A stretch of DNA of 64,000 nucleotides from the NCBI GenBank assembly GCA_937922675.1, contig CALAJN010000001.1, forward strand, positions 164,647 to 228,646, written 5' to 3'. The translations under genes and the position numbers were made by a program. This document shows, piece after piece, positions 8,420-19,530 of this stretch (the stretch's first letter is position 1; the number at the start of each line of letters is the position of its first letter). The notes under the pieces were generated by a model. That model was not told the DNA's origin. It saw only the letters and a program-made list of their open reading frames with translations, and searched no databases. Origin of the DNA: an uncultured Granulosicoccaceae bacterium (GTDB lineage: Bacteria > Pseudomonadota > Gammaproteobacteria > Granulosicoccales > Granulosicoccaceae).

Positions 8420-9074
8420 TGACGATCAAGGCAATGCTCAGCAGCACCACACCCAGCGCCAACGCCAGCTCCAGATTGCCGCGGGAGGTCTCGAGCGCGA
8501 TTGCTGTGGTCATCACTCGAGTGACGTGGTTGATGTTGCCGCCCACGATGATGACGGCTCCCACCTCCGCTATGGCGCGGCCGAATCCGGCAAGAGCCAC
8601 GGTAACCAGCCGGTAACGCGCGTCAATCAAGAGCGCCGCGATACGCTGTACGGGGGTCAGACCCAAGGAGTCGAATTCTTCCTTGTATTCAGTATTCAGA
8701 GTGTCGATTACATCCCGCGTCAGTGCAGCGATGATCGGGGTCACCAACACGGTCTGGGCGATGATCATGGCGGTGGGCGTATACAACAACTGGAATACAC
8801 CGAGTGGTCCCGAGGTGGAGATCATGAGGTAGACCAGCAGCCCCACGGTGACAGGCGGCAGCCCCATCAACGAGTTGAGCACGATTGTCAGCAGACCCCG
8901 CCCGCGAAATCTAAACGCACCAATGAGGCCCCCTAGCGGCAAACCGATCACACAGGCGCACACGACAGCGACGAGCGAGACACGCAGGGACAGAAGCACG
9001 ATCTCGATGAGGTCTGCATCAGCGCTGATGATCAGCCCCGCTGCAGCTTCCATGACGGCACTGAAGCTGGACAT
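8370..9074 (-). CDS. tupB: Tungstate ABC transporter permease TupB
   Basis: A 234-residue inner-membrane permease from ATG 9074 (a TTG at 9101 is also possible). About five hydrophobic segments are visible. The EAA loop (YKEEFDSLGLTPVQRIAALL) is followed by AGFGRAIAEVGAVIIVGGNI, characteristic of the TupB/WtpB family. It is the first gene of tupB-tupC-tupA, an order with the binding protein last; many tup loci place tupA first. The divergent gene on the other side is agmatinase, so the promoter should lie in 9075-9194. Confidence 0.9.
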   Translation of the reverse strand: MSSFSAVMEAAAGLIISADADLIEIVLLSLRVSLVAVVCACVIGLPLGGLIGAFRFRGRGLLTIVLNSLMGLPPVTVGLLVYLMISTSGPLGVFQLLYTPTAMIIAQTVLVTPIIAALTRDVIDTLNTEYKEEFDSLGLTPVQRIAALLIDARYRLVTVALAGFGRAIAEVGAVIIVGGNINHVTRVMTTAIALETSRGNLELALALGVVLLSIALIVNASLTGLGQLGRRAGD

Positions 9075-9194
9075 GCACAATTCTGGACCGTTTGGAATCA
9101 AAAACGCAAGAACCCACCGTTCACCTGCTGAGTTTCTTCAGGCAAGGCAAGTGACTACAGTTGATGGGCGGATACAGAAGAGAGAGTGTTAGCA

Positions 9195-10166
9195 ATGAGT
9201 GAACAGCAGGGCGACCAGGCATTTCGCAACCCATCGTCGCACGGGCGATGGGAAGAGCTGACCTATGCCGGGGCCTTGTCCTTCTTGCGGCGGCGCTACA
9301 CCCGTGACATCGCACATGCGCACGTGGTCGTCAGCGGCGTGCCCTACGACTCGGCCGTGACGTATCGGCCAGGCTGCCGGCTCGGTCCGCGTGCCATTAG
9401 AGCCGCGTCGGTGCAGCTGGCTGAACTACGTGCTTTTCCGTGGGGTTTTGATCCGTTCGAGACGCTTGCAGTGGTTGACGCGGGTGATTGCATGGTCGAT
9501 CCACATCATCCCGAGACCGTGGTGGAGACCATTGAGGCTCATGCCGCACGGATTCTGGCGGCAGGCGCAAAGCCGCTGACGTTCGGCGGGGATCATTTCG
9601 TGGCGTATCCGCTATTGCGCGCTCAGGCACGCAAGCACGGGCCGATCGCACTGGTGCAATTTGACGCCCACTGCGATACCTGGGCTGATGATGGGCGCGC
9701 GATGGATCACGGCACCATGTTTGCCCGAGCCGTCGCTGAGGGAGTGATTGACACCGCCCGTTCAACCCAGGTAGGGCTACGCACCTATAACCCGGTGGAT
9801 GCGGGTTTTGAGATCCTCACAGCGCCTTGGGTACACCGAAATGGCATACAGGCGGCCATTGATCTTGTGCGCGAGCGCGCCGGCGATGCGCCGGTGTACC
9901 TGTCATTTGACATTGACGGTCTGGACCCGGCTTTTGCGCCGGGTACTGGCACACCTGTGGCGGGTGGGCTGGCGACCTGGCAAGCGCTGGAGTTTGTGCG
10001 CGGCCTCGGGGGCATGAACCATGTCGGCATGGATCTGGTGGAGGTATCGCCACCTTATGATCACGCCGAGATCACCGCCATCGCCGCTGCCACCGTTGCC
10101 CATGATTGGCTATGCGTGCTCGCCGCTGACGCTGGTGGCGTCACGCAGCCCATGGGTCGGCTGTAG
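9195..10166 (+). CDS. speB: Agmatinase
   Basis: A 323-residue member of the arginase/agmatinase family, which hydrolyses agmatine to putrescine and urea with two Mn ions. The metal-ligand motifs are complete: GGDHF near residue 132, FDAHCD near 155 and SFDIDGLDP near 236. The N-terminal GVPYDSAVTYRPGCRLGPRAI is typical of the agmatinase branch. ATG 9195 is chosen because the purine-rich AGAAGAGAGAG just before it serves as ribosome-binding site; a GTG at 9186 lies within that site. No speA is nearby. Confidence 0.9.
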   Translation: MSEQQGDQAFRNPSSHGRWEELTYAGALSFLRRRYTRDIAHAHVVVSGVPYDSAVTYRPGCRLGPRAIRAASVQLAELRAFPWGFDPFETLAVVDAGDCMVDPHHPETVVETIEAHAARILAAGAKPLTFGGDHFVAYPLLRAQARKHGPIALVQFDAHCDTWADDGRAMDHGTMFARAVAEGVIDTARSTQVGLRTYNPVDAGFEILTAPWVHRNGIQAAIDLVRERAGDAPVYLSFDIDGLDPAFAPGTGTPVAGGLATWQALEFVRGLGGMNHVGMDLVEVSPPYDHAEITAIAAATVAHDWLCVLAADAGGVTQPMGRL

Positions 10167-10452
10167 TCGCGCCCAACAGGAAAGTCGCCACATGTTCGCC
10201 AGTTGGGTGTTCCGCTGATATACTTGTGCTCTTGTTTCGTGGCCGAACTCCCTCAGCTTGCTCTCAAGGGGCGCTGACAGTAGCGGCTGCGGCGCCACGG
10301 CGACGGCCTCCAAGGGGGGCGTTGGCGGTCGGCGTAGTTCGTCAGAATCAGGTTTTCAGGCGAGGCTCCCCAGGGAGCCTTTTTCATTGGCTGCATTCCA
10401 TTGTCTTTATGACGGTTGGGGCCGACGGTTTACAGGACACGGGGTTTGATCG
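10167..10452 (+). ncRNA. Leader region of the rimP operon with a premature terminator
   Basis: These 286 bases between speB and rimP hold no protein gene. A TATACT hexamer (10219-10224) with only a weak -35 could start a transcript near 10231. About 150 bases later a strong intrinsic terminator (10363-10384) lies 70 bases before rimP. A terminator inside the leader means that either a short RNA ends here or the operon is controlled by attenuation. Attenuator-like leaders ahead of rimP have been predicted in proteobacteria; I cannot confirm that this sequence matches them. It does not resemble 6S, 4.5S or a tRNA. Confidence 0.4.
10363..10384 (+). terminator. Intrinsic terminator/attenuator ahead of rimP
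   Basis: AGGCTCC (10363-10369) pairs with GGAGCCT (10374-10380) around a CCAG loop and is followed by a T run (10380-10384). It has the form of a Rho-independent terminator but lies upstream of, not after, the rimP-pnp operon. Confidence 0.7.
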
Positions 10453-10917
10453 ATGCGGCGAGCGTCGCAGGGGATCGTTGACGTCATCGAGCCGGTTGTC
10501 ACCGGGCTGGGTTACGCGCTGGTGGGCGCTGAATTCGGCCAGGCCGAAAACGGAATGACGCTGAGGGTCTATATCGATACCGACAAGCCAGAGGGCATCC
10601 TGATCGAGGATTGCGCGGCGGTCAGCCGCCAGCTCGATGCGGTTATGGATGTTGAGGACCCGATCATGCAGGCCTATCAACTTGAGGTCTCATCGCCCGG
10701 TGTGGATCGGCCGCTGTTCACAGCAGAGCAATTCAGTGAGCAGATCGGCAATGAGGTGCGGATACGTCTCGCCAGCGGTATTGGTGGGCGCAGGAATTAC
10801 AAGGGTGTGCTGCTCGCGGTAGCGGACGGGCATGCGACGGTCGAGATCGACAACGTGGATCACGCGGTGCCGCTCGACGATGTGGAACAGGCGCATTTGA
10901 TCGGGCGCCTGCCTTGA
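10453..10917 (+). CDS. rimP: Ribosome maturation factor RimP
   Basis: A 154-residue cytoplasmic protein needed for late 30S subunit maturation. The N-terminal alpha/beta domain shows IEPVVTGLGYALVGAEF and the DCAAVSRQLDAVMDVED helix; LEVSSPGVDRPL marks the domain junction and is the most conserved RimP stretch; the C-terminal SH3-like barrel follows. Length is normal. It leads the rimP-nusA-infB-rbfA-truB-rpsO-pnp cluster. The upstream leader carries a terminator hairpin. Confidence 0.93.
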   Translation: MRRASQGIVDVIEPVVTGLGYALVGAEFGQAENGMTLRVYIDTDKPEGILIEDCAAVSRQLDAVMDVEDPIMQAYQLEVSSPGVDRPLFTAEQFSEQIGNEVRIRLASGIGGRRNYKGVLLAVADGHATVEIDNVDHAVPLDDVEQAHLIGRLP

Positions 10918-10966
10918 TTGAACGGTCGGTTGCCGGGGTTCCGGTCAATCGCGAGGTGAAAAACGT

Positions 10967-12511
10967 ATGAGCAAGGATATTTTGTTGGTGGTCGAGGCAG
11001 TCTCGAACGAGAAGGGCGTGGATGAAGAAATTATCTTCGACGCACTCGAGACGGCGCTCGCCTCTGCAACCAAGAAGCGTCACGGTGGAGACATCGAGGT
11101 GCGCGTTGCCATCGACCGTGAGTCCGGCGAGTACGACACCTTTCGGTGTTGGGAAGTGGTCGAGGACGATGCCGAGATGGAGTTTCCGCTGCGCCAGATC
11201 ACGGTGTCAGCCGCACAGTACGATCAGCCGGAGATTCAAATCGGTGGCTTTGTAGAGGAAGAGATCGACTCGGTCGATTTTGGTCGCATCGCCGCACAGA
11301 CTGCCAAGCAGGTCATTGTGCAAAAGGTTCGCGAGGCCGAGCGGCAGCGCGTGGTAGAGGCCTATCAGGGGCGGGTAGGCGAGCTCGTCATGGGTATCGT
11401 CAAACGACTGGAGCGCGGTGGCGTGTACCTGGATCTCGGCGCCAACGCCGAGGCGTATATTTCCCGCGAAGACATGATCCCGCGTGAGGCCACACGCCCG
11501 GGTGACAGGCTGCGCGGTCTGCTGTACGAAGTGCGCTCCGAGATTCGCGGGCCGCAATTGTTTGTATCGCGTACACAACCGCAGTTTCTGATCGAACTGT
11601 TCAAGCTGGAGGTGCCCGAGGTGGGGCAGGGCACGATCCTGATAAATGCTGCGGCTCGTGATCCGGGCGCGCGCGCAAAGATTGCGGTGCAATCGCTCGA
11701 CCCTCGTCTGGATCCTGTGGGAGCCTGTGTCGGTATGCGCGGTTCACGTGTGCAAACCGTGTCCAACGAGCTTGCAGGTGAGCGTATTGACATCATCTTG
11801 TGGAACGAGAACCCCGCACAGTTCGTGATCAATGCGATGGCTCCGGCGGAAGTCAAGGGCATCGTTGTCGATGAGGACAAGGGGGTGATGGACATCGCCG
11901 TTGAAAACGAGAAGTTATCTCTCGCGATAGGCAGAGGCGGTCAGAACGTTCGCCTGGCGGGCGATCTGACCGGTTGGCAGTTGAACGTCATGGACGAGGC
12001 CGCCGCCGAAGAGAAGAGTGATGAGGAATCCAAGGTCGTGCTGCACCGATTTGTCGAGCAACTGGATGTTGATGAAGAGGTTGCGCTCATACTGGTGCAA
12101 GAAGGCTTTACCACGGTCGAGGAAGTGGCCTACGTCCCCGAAGAAGAACTTCTGGATATCGACGAATTTGACGAGGATGTGGTCGCTGAGCTGCGCTCGC
12201 GCGCACAGGATGCGTTGCTTACCAAGGCTATCGCGACAGAGGCCAAGCTCGGGGGCAATGTGCCATCGCCCGAGTTGATCATGATGGAAGGCATGAACGA
12301 AGATCTGGCGGTGGAGTTCGCCAGTTGCGGTATCTGCACAGTTGATGATCTGGCGGATCAATCCGTGGACGATCTCATGGTGGTGCCGAATATGGATGAG
12401 GAAACAGCAGGGACCTTGATCATGAAGGCACGTGAGAGTTGGTTTGTTGAAGAAGAAGGTACGACAGATGAGGCGTCGGCAGAGGGTAAGCCGGCGACTG
12501 CCGCTTCCTGA
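10967..12511 (+). CDS. nusA: Transcription termination/antitermination factor NusA
   Basis: A 514-residue protein that binds RNA polymerase and nascent RNA and modulates pausing, termination and antitermination. The N-terminal polymerase-binding domain (1-130) is followed by an S1 domain ([17 protein letters not shown], about 139-200), two KH domains (about 230-345, with [13 protein letters not shown] and [14 protein letters not shown]) and two acidic helix-hairpin-helix repeats (about 365-490) as in gammaproteobacterial NusA, which contact the polymerase alpha subunit. It begins 49 bases after rimP, with GAGG about 10 bases upstream of ATG. Confidence 0.95.
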   Translation: MSKDILLVVEAVSNEKGVDEEIIFDALETALASATKKRHGGDIEVRVAIDRESGEYDTFRCWEVVEDDAEMEFPLRQITVSAAQYDQPEIQIGGFVEEEIDSVDFGRIAAQTAKQVIVQKVREAERQRVVEAYQGRVGELVMGIVKRLERGGVYLDLGANAEAYISREDMIPREATRPGDRLRGLLYEVRSEIRGPQLFVSRTQPQFLIELFKLEVPEVGQGTILINAAARDPGARAKIAVQSLDPRLDPVGACVGMRGSRVQTVSNELAGERIDIILWNENPAQFVINAMAPAEVKGIVVDEDKGVMDIAVENEKLSLAIGRGGQNVRLAGDLTGWQLNVMDEAAAEEKSDEESKVVLHRFVEQLDVDEEVALILVQEGFTTVEEVAYVPEEELLDIDEFDEDVVAELRSRAQDALLTKAIATEAKLGGNVPSPELIMMEGMNEDLAVEFASCGICTVDDLADQSVDDLMVVPNMDEETAGTLIMKARESWFVEEEGTTDEASAEGKPATAAS

Positions 12512-12611
12512 CGGGTAGGCCTCTGAACACGCGCCCGACACGGTACCCACGGCAGCGCGAGAGGCAGCAGGAACAGCGGTCCGAAGTGCGAAACATCCAC
12601 GCGGAAATTCC

Positions 12612-15449
12612 ATGGCAGAAGTAACCGTAAAGCAGCTGGCGCAAGTCGTCGGCACACCCGTCGAGAAGCTGCTCGTGCAGCTGAAGGACGCCGGTGTAGA
12701 GAAGGCCAGCGAGACAGACTCAGTCACAGACGCCGAGAAGTTTGCGTTGTTGTCCCACTTGCGTGAGGCACGTGGTGGAGGCGCCACTGCCAGCACAGGC
12801 AAGCGCATCTCGCTCAAGCGCAAGAAGGTCAGTGAGCTGAAGTCAGATTCGTCCGGTCGGCGCAAGGTCGCGGTCGAGGTTCGCTCGCGCCGGACGTATG
12901 TCAGGCCAGGTGACGAGAGCGACGCTGATAGCACACCCGAAGTACCGACCGAAGCGCCTGAAGCGCCGGTTGCCGAGGCACCTCCGGTTGAGGCGCCTGT
13001 CAGTGAAGCGCCTGTGACAGCCGAGCCGGCAAGTGTCGAGTCGGCAGCGGTTGAAGAGGCAGCAGCAGATGACAACGCGGCGGCCGAGGCTGCTGCAGCT
13101 GCCGCCGCCGTAGCCGCTGCGGAAGCGGAAGCGGCCGCCGCTATCGAGCAGGCCGCCGCCGATGCAGATGCGGTCAAGGAAGCAGAAGCAGAGGCTGCCG
13201 TGGCCAAGGCTGCGGCGGATGCGGAGGCTGCAGCCGCCGCCGCTCGTGTCGAGCCGGCAACCCCCGCCGAGCTCGAGCGCCAAGCCAAGCTTGAAGAGCA
13301 GCGCAAGGCTGCCGAAGCCAAGGCCTTGGCCATGGCCGAGAAGCAGATCGAGCGCCAGGTACTCGGCGAGAAGCGCAAGGAAAACGCCGAGAATGCCAAG
13401 CGTGAGGCTGAGCGTCGCGAGCAGGAACGCGTCCAGGCTGAAGCCCAGCGACGCGCCGCAGTCGAGGCGCAGCAGGCGGCCAGTTCATCGGATCGCGGCG
13501 GTGCCGGGCGTGGCAAGGACTCGCGCGGTCGCGGCCGTGGCAAGCCAGGCGCCGGTGGCGGCGGTGGTCGTTTTGGGCGCAACCAGTTGCATGTTGCCAA
13601 GGGCAAGAGCGGGCGGCGCAAGGATCGTTCACGCAAGGCTCTGCCAGCGAACTTTGAGGCCAAGCACGCATTCGAGCGTCCAACCACACCGGTTGTACGC
13701 GATGTTGATGTGCCCGAGACCATCACCGTAGCCGAGCTTGCTCAGAAGATGGCGGTCAAGGCCGCCGAAGTCATCAAGGCGATGATGGGCATGGGCGTCA
13801 TGGCAACCATCAATCAGCTACTCGATCAGGACACGGCGATCCTGGTGGTCGAGGAGATGGGGCACCGTGCCAATGCCATGAGTGCCGATGATGTGGAAGC
13901 AGCTCTGGCGGCTCTGGTAGCAGGCGCGCGCGACGGCGATACCGAGCCGCGTCCGCCGGTGGTCACCGTCATGGGTCACGTTGACCACGGCAAGACCTCA
14001 CTGCTCGACTACATCCGCAAGTCCCGTGTGGCGTCGGGTGAGTCTGGTGGCATCACGCAGCACATCGGGGCCTATCAGGCCGAGACTGACAACGGACCGA
14101 TTACCTTCCTCGATACACCGGGACACGCCGCGTTTACCTCCATGCGAGCGCGTGGTGCCAAGGCTACCGACATTGTGGTGCTCGTGGTCGCAGCGGATGA
14201 TGGGGTCATGCCGCAGACCGTAGAAGGTATTCAGCATGCGCGGGCCGCGCAGGTGCCAATGATCATCGCGGTCAACAAGATGGACAAGGAAGAGGCGGAT
14301 CCGGAGCGCGTTCGCAACGAGCTCTCGCAACATGAGGTCATCTCCGAGGACTGGGGTGGCGATACGCAGTTCGTGCCGCTATCCGCTCTGACCGGCGAGG
14401 GCGTCGAAAACCTGCTTGATGCGATCACGCTGCAAGCAGAGGTTCTCGAGCTTGAGGCCATACCGGATGGCAATGCCTCAGGCATCGTTGTCGAGGCCTC
14501 ACTGGATCGCGGGAAGGGTCCGGTCGCTACGGTCCTGGTTCAGGAGGGCACGCTCAAGCGCGGTGATAACTTCATCTGTGGCCAGGTCACAGGACGTGTG
14601 CGTGCGATGTTCGATGAAGACGGTCGAGCGGTTGCCGAGGCAGGTCCCTCATCACCTGTGGAGGTGCTGGGTCTGTCTGCAACACCAAATGCCGGTGACG
14701 AGATGATTGTGGCAGCCGACGAAAAGAGTGCGCGCGAGCTTGCCGAGCTGCGTACCGACAAGTCGCGTGATGCGCGTCTTGCTGCACGTCAGCCGCAACG
14801 ACTCGATGATGTATTCAGCCAGGTCAAGGGCGGTACCCCGACGGTCAACTTTGTAGTCAAGGCCGATGTGAAGGGTAGCTACGAGGCTATTCGCGAGTCG
14901 CTTGAGCGTTTGTCGACTGATGAGGTTGAAGTTCGTGTCATGGGTGGCGGTGTCGGTGGTATCACCGAATCCGATGCCAACCTGGCCAGCGCCTCGGATG
15001 CGATCCTCGTTGGTTTTAACGTACGTGCTGATGCCACCGCGCGTCGCTTGATCCAGGAACGCAACGTGGAGCTGCGCTACTACAGCGTGATCTACGAGTT
15101 GATTGATCTTGCCAAGGATCTTGCCGGTGGCAAGCTGGCACCAGAGGTGCGCGAGACCATCATCGGCACAGCCGATGTGCGTGAAGTGTTCACCTCACCC
15201 AAGTTTGGTCTCATTGCCGGTTGCATGGTGGTAGATGGTGTTGTGCGTCGCGAGGAGCCGATACGTGTCCTGCGCGATAATGTCGTCATCTACGAGGGTG
15301 AGCTTGAGTCGCTGCGTCGCTTCAAGGACGACGTCAAGGACGTGCACATGGGTACCGAGTGCGGCATCGGTGTAAAGAACTACCTCGATGTTCAGGTCGG
15401 AGACCAGATCGAAGTGTTTACCCGTACCGAGATCGCGCGCACGCTTTGA
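12612..15449 (+). CDS. infB: Translation initiation factor IF-2
   Basis: A 945-residue GTPase that brings fMet-tRNA to the 30S subunit and drives subunit joining. An IF2-N domain (1-55) is followed by a long Ala/Glu/Arg-rich linker (about 75-330) and a second IF2-N module (about 370-425). The G domain carries GHVDHGKT near 454, DTPGH near 502 and NKMD near 554, then domains II, III and the tRNA-binding C2 domain. The linker contains long alanine and Glu-Ala runs typical of the family. Internal starts giving shorter isoforms, as in E. coli, are possible but not evident. The 100 bases before the gene hold no other feature. Confidence 0.95.
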   Translation: MAEVTVKQLAQVVGTPVEKLLVQLKDAGVEKASETDSVTDAEKFALLSHLREARGGGATASTGKRISLKRKKVSELKSDSSGRRKVAVEVRSRRTYVRPGDESDADSTPEVPTEAPEAPVAEAPPVEAPVSEAPVTAEPASVESAAVEEAAADDNAAAEAAAAAAAVAAAEAEAAAAIEQAAADADAVKEAEAEAAVAKAAADAEAAAAAARVEPATPAELERQAKLEEQRKAAEAKALAMAEKQIERQVLGEKRKENAENAKREAERREQERVQAEAQRRAAVEAQQAASSSDRGGAGRGKDSRGRGRGKPGAGGGGGRFGRNQLHVAKGKSGRRKDRSRKALPANFEAKHAFERPTTPVVRDVDVPETITVAELAQKMAVKAAEVIKAMMGMGVMATINQLLDQDTAILVVEEMGHRANAMSADDVEAALAALVAGARDGDTEPRPPVVTVMGHVDHGKTSLLDYIRKSRVASGESGGITQHIGAYQAETDNGPITFLDTPGHAAFTSMRARGAKATDIVVLVVAADDGVMPQTVEGIQHARAAQVPMIIAVNKMDKEEADPERVRNELSQHEVISEDWGGDTQFVPLSALTGEGVENLLDAITLQAEVLELEAIPDGNASGIVVEASLDRGKGPVATVLVQEGTLKRGDNFICGQVTGRVRAMFDEDGRAVAEAGPSSPVEVLGLSATPNAGDEMIVAADEKSARELAELRTDKSRDARLAARQPQRLDDVFSQVKGGTPTVNFVVKADVKGSYEAIRESLERLSTDEVEVRVMGGGVGGITESDANLASASDAILVGFNVRADATARRLIQERNVELRYYSVIYELIDLAKDLAGGKLAPEVRETIIGTADVREVFTSPKFGLIAGCMVVDGVVRREEPIRVLRDNVVIYEGELESLRRFKDDVKDVHMGTECGIGVKNYLDVQVGDQIEVFTRTEIARTL

Positions 15450-15555
15450 AAACAGACAGTTTGAAAACAGTCAGAGTGAAGGTTGTTGATTGCAACGGCG
15501 CCAGTAGTGACACCATGGCTGGCGCTGTTGTTCGTAGTGGTGCCGAGCTGACCTG

Positions 15556-16017
15556 ATGGCCAGCTCGGATTACCCCCGGAGCCATCGGGTCGCTGACTTT
15601 ATCCAACGTGAGCTGAGCCAGCTCATTCGCGATCAGGTCAAGGACCCTCGGCTTTCGCCAATGATGACCATCGCTGATGTGGAAGTGTCACGTGATCTGT
15701 CCAGCGCGAAGATTCACTACACCTTGATAGGCGCTGAGGCGGATTCTGATGAACAACGGGATACGCACAAGGCACTGACCAGTGCCAGTGGGTTTTTGCG
15801 TCGACAGCTTGCGCAGATGATGCGCACGCGCTCGGTGCCTAATCTGCGTTTCTACTTTGACGATTCCTCAGCGCGTGGTGCTCGTATGTCAGCGCTGATT
15901 GACGAGGCGGTGGCTTCAAACACGACGGCAAGTGATGACGAGCTAGCCGAGTCTGACCAGTCAGCCAGGAGCGACGAAGATCTGCTCGGCGGCGGGCATC
16001 CCCCCGGGCGCGACTAA
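15556..16017 (+). CDS. rbfA: Ribosome-binding factor A
   Basis: A 153-residue KH-fold protein that binds 16S rRNA helix 1 during 30S maturation and cold adaptation. SHRVADFIQRELSQLIRD at the N-terminus and DPRLSPMMTIADVEVSRDL are RbfA hallmarks, with LRFYFDDSSARGARMSALI closing the domain. The last ~25 residues are a polar, acidic tail. It lies 106 bases after infB and nine bases before truB. Confidence 0.93.
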   Translation: MASSDYPRSHRVADFIQRELSQLIRDQVKDPRLSPMMTIADVEVSRDLSSAKIHYTLIGAEADSDEQRDTHKALTSASGFLRRQLAQMMRTRSVPNLRFYFDDSSARGARMSALIDEAVASNTTASDDELAESDQSARSDEDLLGGGHPPGRD

Positions 16018-16025
16018 ACTCTCTG

Positions 16026-17000
16026 ATGGGCAGACGCCGACGTGGGCGGGCAGTGCACGGCATCTTGCTGGTGGACAAGCCGGCCGGAGGCAGTAGCAAT
16101 GCGGTACTGCAACGTGTTCGCCGCTCGCTGAATGCGGCCAAGGCAGGGCACGCTGGCACGCTCGATCCGCTCGCCACCGGCATGTTGCCGGTCTTGTTGG
16201 GTGAGGCGACCAAGTTCGCCAGCTACCTGATTTCCTCGCGCAAGGCCTACGAGGCCACTCTGAGGCTCGGTATCGAGACCGATTCGCTCGATGCGGATGG
16301 CGAAGTTGTATCCGAGCGCCCAGTGCCGGCGCTGACACGCGAGGATCTGGAAACGGCGGTGGCGGCGCTGCGTGGCACGCAACAGCAGGTACCGCCGATG
16401 GTCTCGGCGATCAAGGCGAACGGCGAGCGGCTTTACAAGCTGGCAAGAGAGGGGCGTGAGGTCGAGCGCCAAGCGCGACAGATAGAGGTCGAAGAGTTCG
16501 AGATCCTCGAGATCAAGCTGCCCGAGCTGCGGGTACGGGTACGGTGCTCCAAAGGCACCTACATACGGGTGCTCGGCGCAGATCTTGGAAATGCACTGGG
16601 TTGCGGTGCACACGTCACAGCCCTCAGGCGAATCTGGGTCGCACCCTTTGAAGGTCAGGCCATGGTTTCACCCGCCGACATCGAGATTGGCGGGGAGGCG
16701 CTGTTGCTACCCATGGACGCGGGCTTGGCTCATTTGTCACGCGTGCAGCTTGACGCTGCTGGTGTGCAGGCGTTTCGCCATGGTCACGCGGTTCCGGCGG
16801 CGCTGATGGCGAGCAAGCCCGATCAGATCGCGGTGGGTTCGGGCAGGCCTGTAACTGAGGGCGCTGGTCTGGGTGCGGACGAGCCATTGCGGGTGTGTGA
16901 CCCTCAGGGCGGGATCATTGGTCTCGGGGCGGTGCAACGCGCTGCACCCTTGCATATTCGACCAATCAAGGTGTTACAGCTGGAGTCTGAAACGGCCTGA
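16026..17000 (+). CDS. truB: tRNA pseudouridine-55 synthase
   Basis: A 324-residue enzyme that makes pseudouridine 55 in the T loop of nearly all tRNAs. The catalytic motif AGHAGTLDPLATG places the nucleophilic Asp at residue 47. Conserved VDKPAGGSSN precedes it, and VRCSKGTYIRVLGADLG near residue 175 forms the RNA-binding site. A C-terminal PUA-like domain completes it. It starts nine bases after rbfA in the operon and is followed by 93 bases before rpsO. Confidence 0.94.
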   Translation: MGRRRRGRAVHGILLVDKPAGGSSNAVLQRVRRSLNAAKAGHAGTLDPLATGMLPVLLGEATKFASYLISSRKAYEATLRLGIETDSLDADGEVVSERPVPALTREDLETAVAALRGTQQQVPPMVSAIKANGERLYKLAREGREVERQARQIEVEEFEILEIKLPELRVRVRCSKGTYIRVLGADLGNALGCGAHVTALRRIWVAPFEGQAMVSPADIEIGGEALLLPMDAGLAHLSRVQLDAAGVQAFRHGHAVPAALMASKPDQIAVGSGRPVTEGAGLGADEPLRVCDPQGGIIGLGAVQRAAPLHIRPIKVLQLESETA

Positions 17001-17093
17001 GACACCCGCGGCGACAGCGCCACGAACTGATACAATTAGGGGTTTCCCGAATACCCGGTCCCATCGTGGATCATCAACCGAGATCGTATTTGC

Positions 17094-17366
17094 ATGTCGT
17101 CACTCAGCGCCGAAAAGAAGGCGGAAATTGTCAAAGAGCATCAGCTCGACTCTACGGACACAGGGTCACCAGAAGTACAAGTTGCATTGTTGTCTGCGCG
17201 TATTTCACATCTCACCGAGCACTTCAAGGCGCACAAGCATGACCATCACTCGCGCCGGGGTCTGCTCCGCATGGTCAACCAGCGCCGCAAGCTGCTTGAT
17301 TACCTGCACGGCAAGGACGCGTCGCGTTATCAAAACCTGATCAAACGCCTCGGCCTGCGTCGTTGA
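17094..17366 (+). CDS. rpsO: 30S ribosomal protein S15
   Basis: A 90-residue protein, the exact family length, binding the 16S rRNA central-domain junction. Conserved stretches [31 protein letters not shown] and [10 protein letters not shown] are present. In E. coli S15 represses its own mRNA through the leader; the leader here (17001-17093) contains a TACAAT hexamer at 17031-17036 that may be a -10 element, but I cannot identify the control structure. pnp follows after 42 bases, the usual rpsO-pnp pair. Confidence 0.96.
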   Translation: MSSLSAEKKAEIVKEHQLDSTDTGSPEVQVALLSARISHLTEHFKAHKHDHHSRRGLLRMVNQRRKLLDYLHGKDASRYQNLIKRLGLRR

Positions 17367-17408
17367 TAACCCCTATCCGACGCCTCGCCTAACAGGAACC
17401 CAGATATC

Positions 17409-19505
17409 GTGACCATTCATTCAAAAACATTCGAATTCGGCAGCCAGACCGTCACCCTGCAGACGGGCGAAATCGCTCGCCAGGCCAGCGGTTCAATTGT
17501 CGCGAGCATGGGCGATACCGTCGTCCTTGTGACCGTTGTCGGAAAGAAGGAGGCCAACCCGGGCCAGAACTTCTTCCCGCTGACCATCAACTACCAGGAA
17601 AAGACCTACGCAGCAGGCAAGATCCCTGGCGGTTTTTTCAAGCGCGAGGGCCGACCCGGTGAAGGCGAGACCCTGATCTGTCGCCTGATTGATCGCCCCT
17701 TGCGCCCGCTCTTCCCCAAGGGCTTCATGAACGAGGTACAGGTCGTTGCCACGGTCATGTCACTGGATCCTGAAATTCCCTCAGATATCCCGGCCCTGAT
17801 CGGCGCATCAGCGGCGCTTGCCATCTCCGGTATCCCGTTTGCCGGCCCGATCGGTGCGGCGCGCGTTGGCTACATCGATGGCGACTACGTGCTTAACCCG
17901 ACGGTCACGCAGATGGAAAGCACGCAGCTCGATCTGGTGGTCGCCGGTACCGACCAGGCCGTGTTGATGGTGGAATCAGAGGCTGACATGCTGTCCGAGC
18001 AGGTCATGCTGGATGCGGTCATGTTCGGCCACGAGCAATTGCAGACTGCGATCACGGCGATCAAGCAGCTTGCCGACGAGGTAAAGCCTGTCATGTGGGA
18101 CTGGAGCGCACCCGAGGCAGACACGTCCATTGCCGACAAGGTAGATAGCCTGATCCGCGCGGACCTTACCGCGGCTTATCAGATTGCTGACAAGATGGAA
18201 CGTCAGGATGCGGCAGCGGCTGCCAAGGCCCGTGCCGTGGCCGAGATCGCCAGCGAAGACGGCCCAAGCGCCGCAGACGTCAAGGCCGCTGTCGGCAAAC
18301 TTGAAAAGAGCATTGTGCGACGTCGCATCATTGATGGTGAGCCGCGCATTGACGGGCGCACCACCGACAAGGTCCGCCAGATCACCGTGCACACCGGCGT
18401 GCTACCGCGTACCCACGGGTCTGCGGTGTTCACACGTGGTGAAACCCAGGCCATTGTCACCGCAACTCTGGGCACCACTCGTGACGCTCAGATCATCGAC
18501 TCAATCGCCGGTGAGCAGCGCATGCCCTTCATGCTGCACTACAACTTCCCTCCGTACTCGGTGGGCGAGACCGGCTTCATGGGCTCCCCCAAGCGACGCG
18601 AGATCGGCCACGGCAAACTCGCCAAACGCGGTGTACAGGCCATCATGCCAAGCGATGAGGACTTCCCGTACACCATTCGTATCGTGTCGGAGATTACCGA
18701 GTCCAATGGTTCAAGCTCCATGGCGTCGGTTTGCGGTACCAGCCTTGCGTTGATGGATGCAGGTGTGCCGATCAAGGCACCGGTTGCCGGTATTGCCATG
18801 GGTCTGATCAAGGAGGACGATGGCTATGCGGTCCTCACCGATATCCTGGGTGATGAAGATCACCTGGGTGACATGGACTTCAAGGTGGCAGGCTCTGCTG
18901 ACGGCGTCACCGCGCTGCAGATGGACATCAAGATCGATGGCATCACGCGTGAAATCATGGAAAAGGCTCTCGAGCAGGCCAAGGCCGGGCGTCTCTACAT
19001 CCTTGAGGAAATGAACAAGGTGCTCGGTACCGCACGTGATGATCTCTCTCAGCACGCGCCGCGATTCATCACGGTAAAAATCAACCCCGAGAAGATCGCT
19101 GCGGTTATCGGCAAGGGCGGGGCGGTGATCCGTGGCCTGACCGAAGAAACCGGCGCCACCATCGACATCGGTGACGATGGTTTGATCAAGATCGCCTCCA
19201 GCGATCGTGCAGCAGGCGAGGAAGCCAAGCGCCGCATTGAGCTGATCACAGCCGACATCGAAGTCGGCACCATCTACGAAGGCCGTGTACAGAAGATCAT
19301 GGACTTCGGTGCCTTCGTCAACATCCTGCCTGGCAAGGATGGTCTGGTACACATCAGCCAGATCAGCGAGAACCGTGTACAGAATGTTGCTGATGAGCTG
19401 TCAGAGGGGCAGACAGTCAAGGTGAAGGTACTGGAAGTGGACAAGCAGGGTCGCATTCGTCTCAGCATGAAGGCGGTGGAAGAAGGCGAGGCCGTTACCG
19501 GCTAG
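17409..19505 (+). CDS. pnp: Polyribonucleotide nucleotidyltransferase (PNPase)
   Basis: A 698-residue 3'-5' phosphorolytic exoribonuclease, part of the RNA degradosome in many proteobacteria. Two RNase PH-like domains flank an all-alpha domain; the catalytic metal site [17 protein letters not shown] lies near residues 480-496. A KH domain (about 553-610, [14 protein letters not shown]) and an S1 domain (about 620-690) bind RNA. GTG is the start codon, in the canonical N-terminal position. A strong terminator follows, closing the operon that began at rimP. Confidence 0.96.
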   Translation: MTIHSKTFEFGSQTVTLQTGEIARQASGSIVASMGDTVVLVTVVGKKEANPGQNFFPLTINYQEKTYAAGKIPGGFFKREGRPGEGETLICRLIDRPLRPLFPKGFMNEVQVVATVMSLDPEIPSDIPALIGASAALAISGIPFAGPIGAARVGYIDGDYVLNPTVTQMESTQLDLVVAGTDQAVLMVESEADMLSEQVMLDAVMFGHEQLQTAITAIKQLADEVKPVMWDWSAPEADTSIADKVDSLIRADLTAAYQIADKMERQDAAAAAKARAVAEIASEDGPSAADVKAAVGKLEKSIVRRRIIDGEPRIDGRTTDKVRQITVHTGVLPRTHGSAVFTRGETQAIVTATLGTTRDAQIIDSIAGEQRMPFMLHYNFPPYSVGETGFMGSPKRREIGHGKLAKRGVQAIMPSDEDFPYTIRIVSEITESNGSSSMASVCGTSLALMDAGVPIKAPVAGIAMGLIKEDDGYAVLTDILGDEDHLGDMDFKVAGSADGVTALQMDIKIDGITREIMEKALEQAKAGRLYILEEMNKVLGTARDDLSQHAPRFITVKINPEKIAAVIGKGGAVIRGLTEETGATIDIGDDGLIKIASSDRAAGEEAKRRIELITADIEVGTIYEGRVQKIMDFGAFVNILPGKDGLVHISQISENRVQNVADELSEGQTVKVKVLEVDKQGRIRLSMKAVEEGEAVTG

Positions 19506-19530
19506 TCTTTCCTCGAACTGCCTGTAACAA

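Noticed and set aside
10230..10384. 6S or 4.5S RNA upstream of rimP
   Set aside because: The sequence lacks the conserved cores of either RNA; a leader/attenuator fits better.
12843..13726. Long open frames antisense to infB
   Set aside because: They are Ala/Ser-rich shadows of the IF-2 linker.
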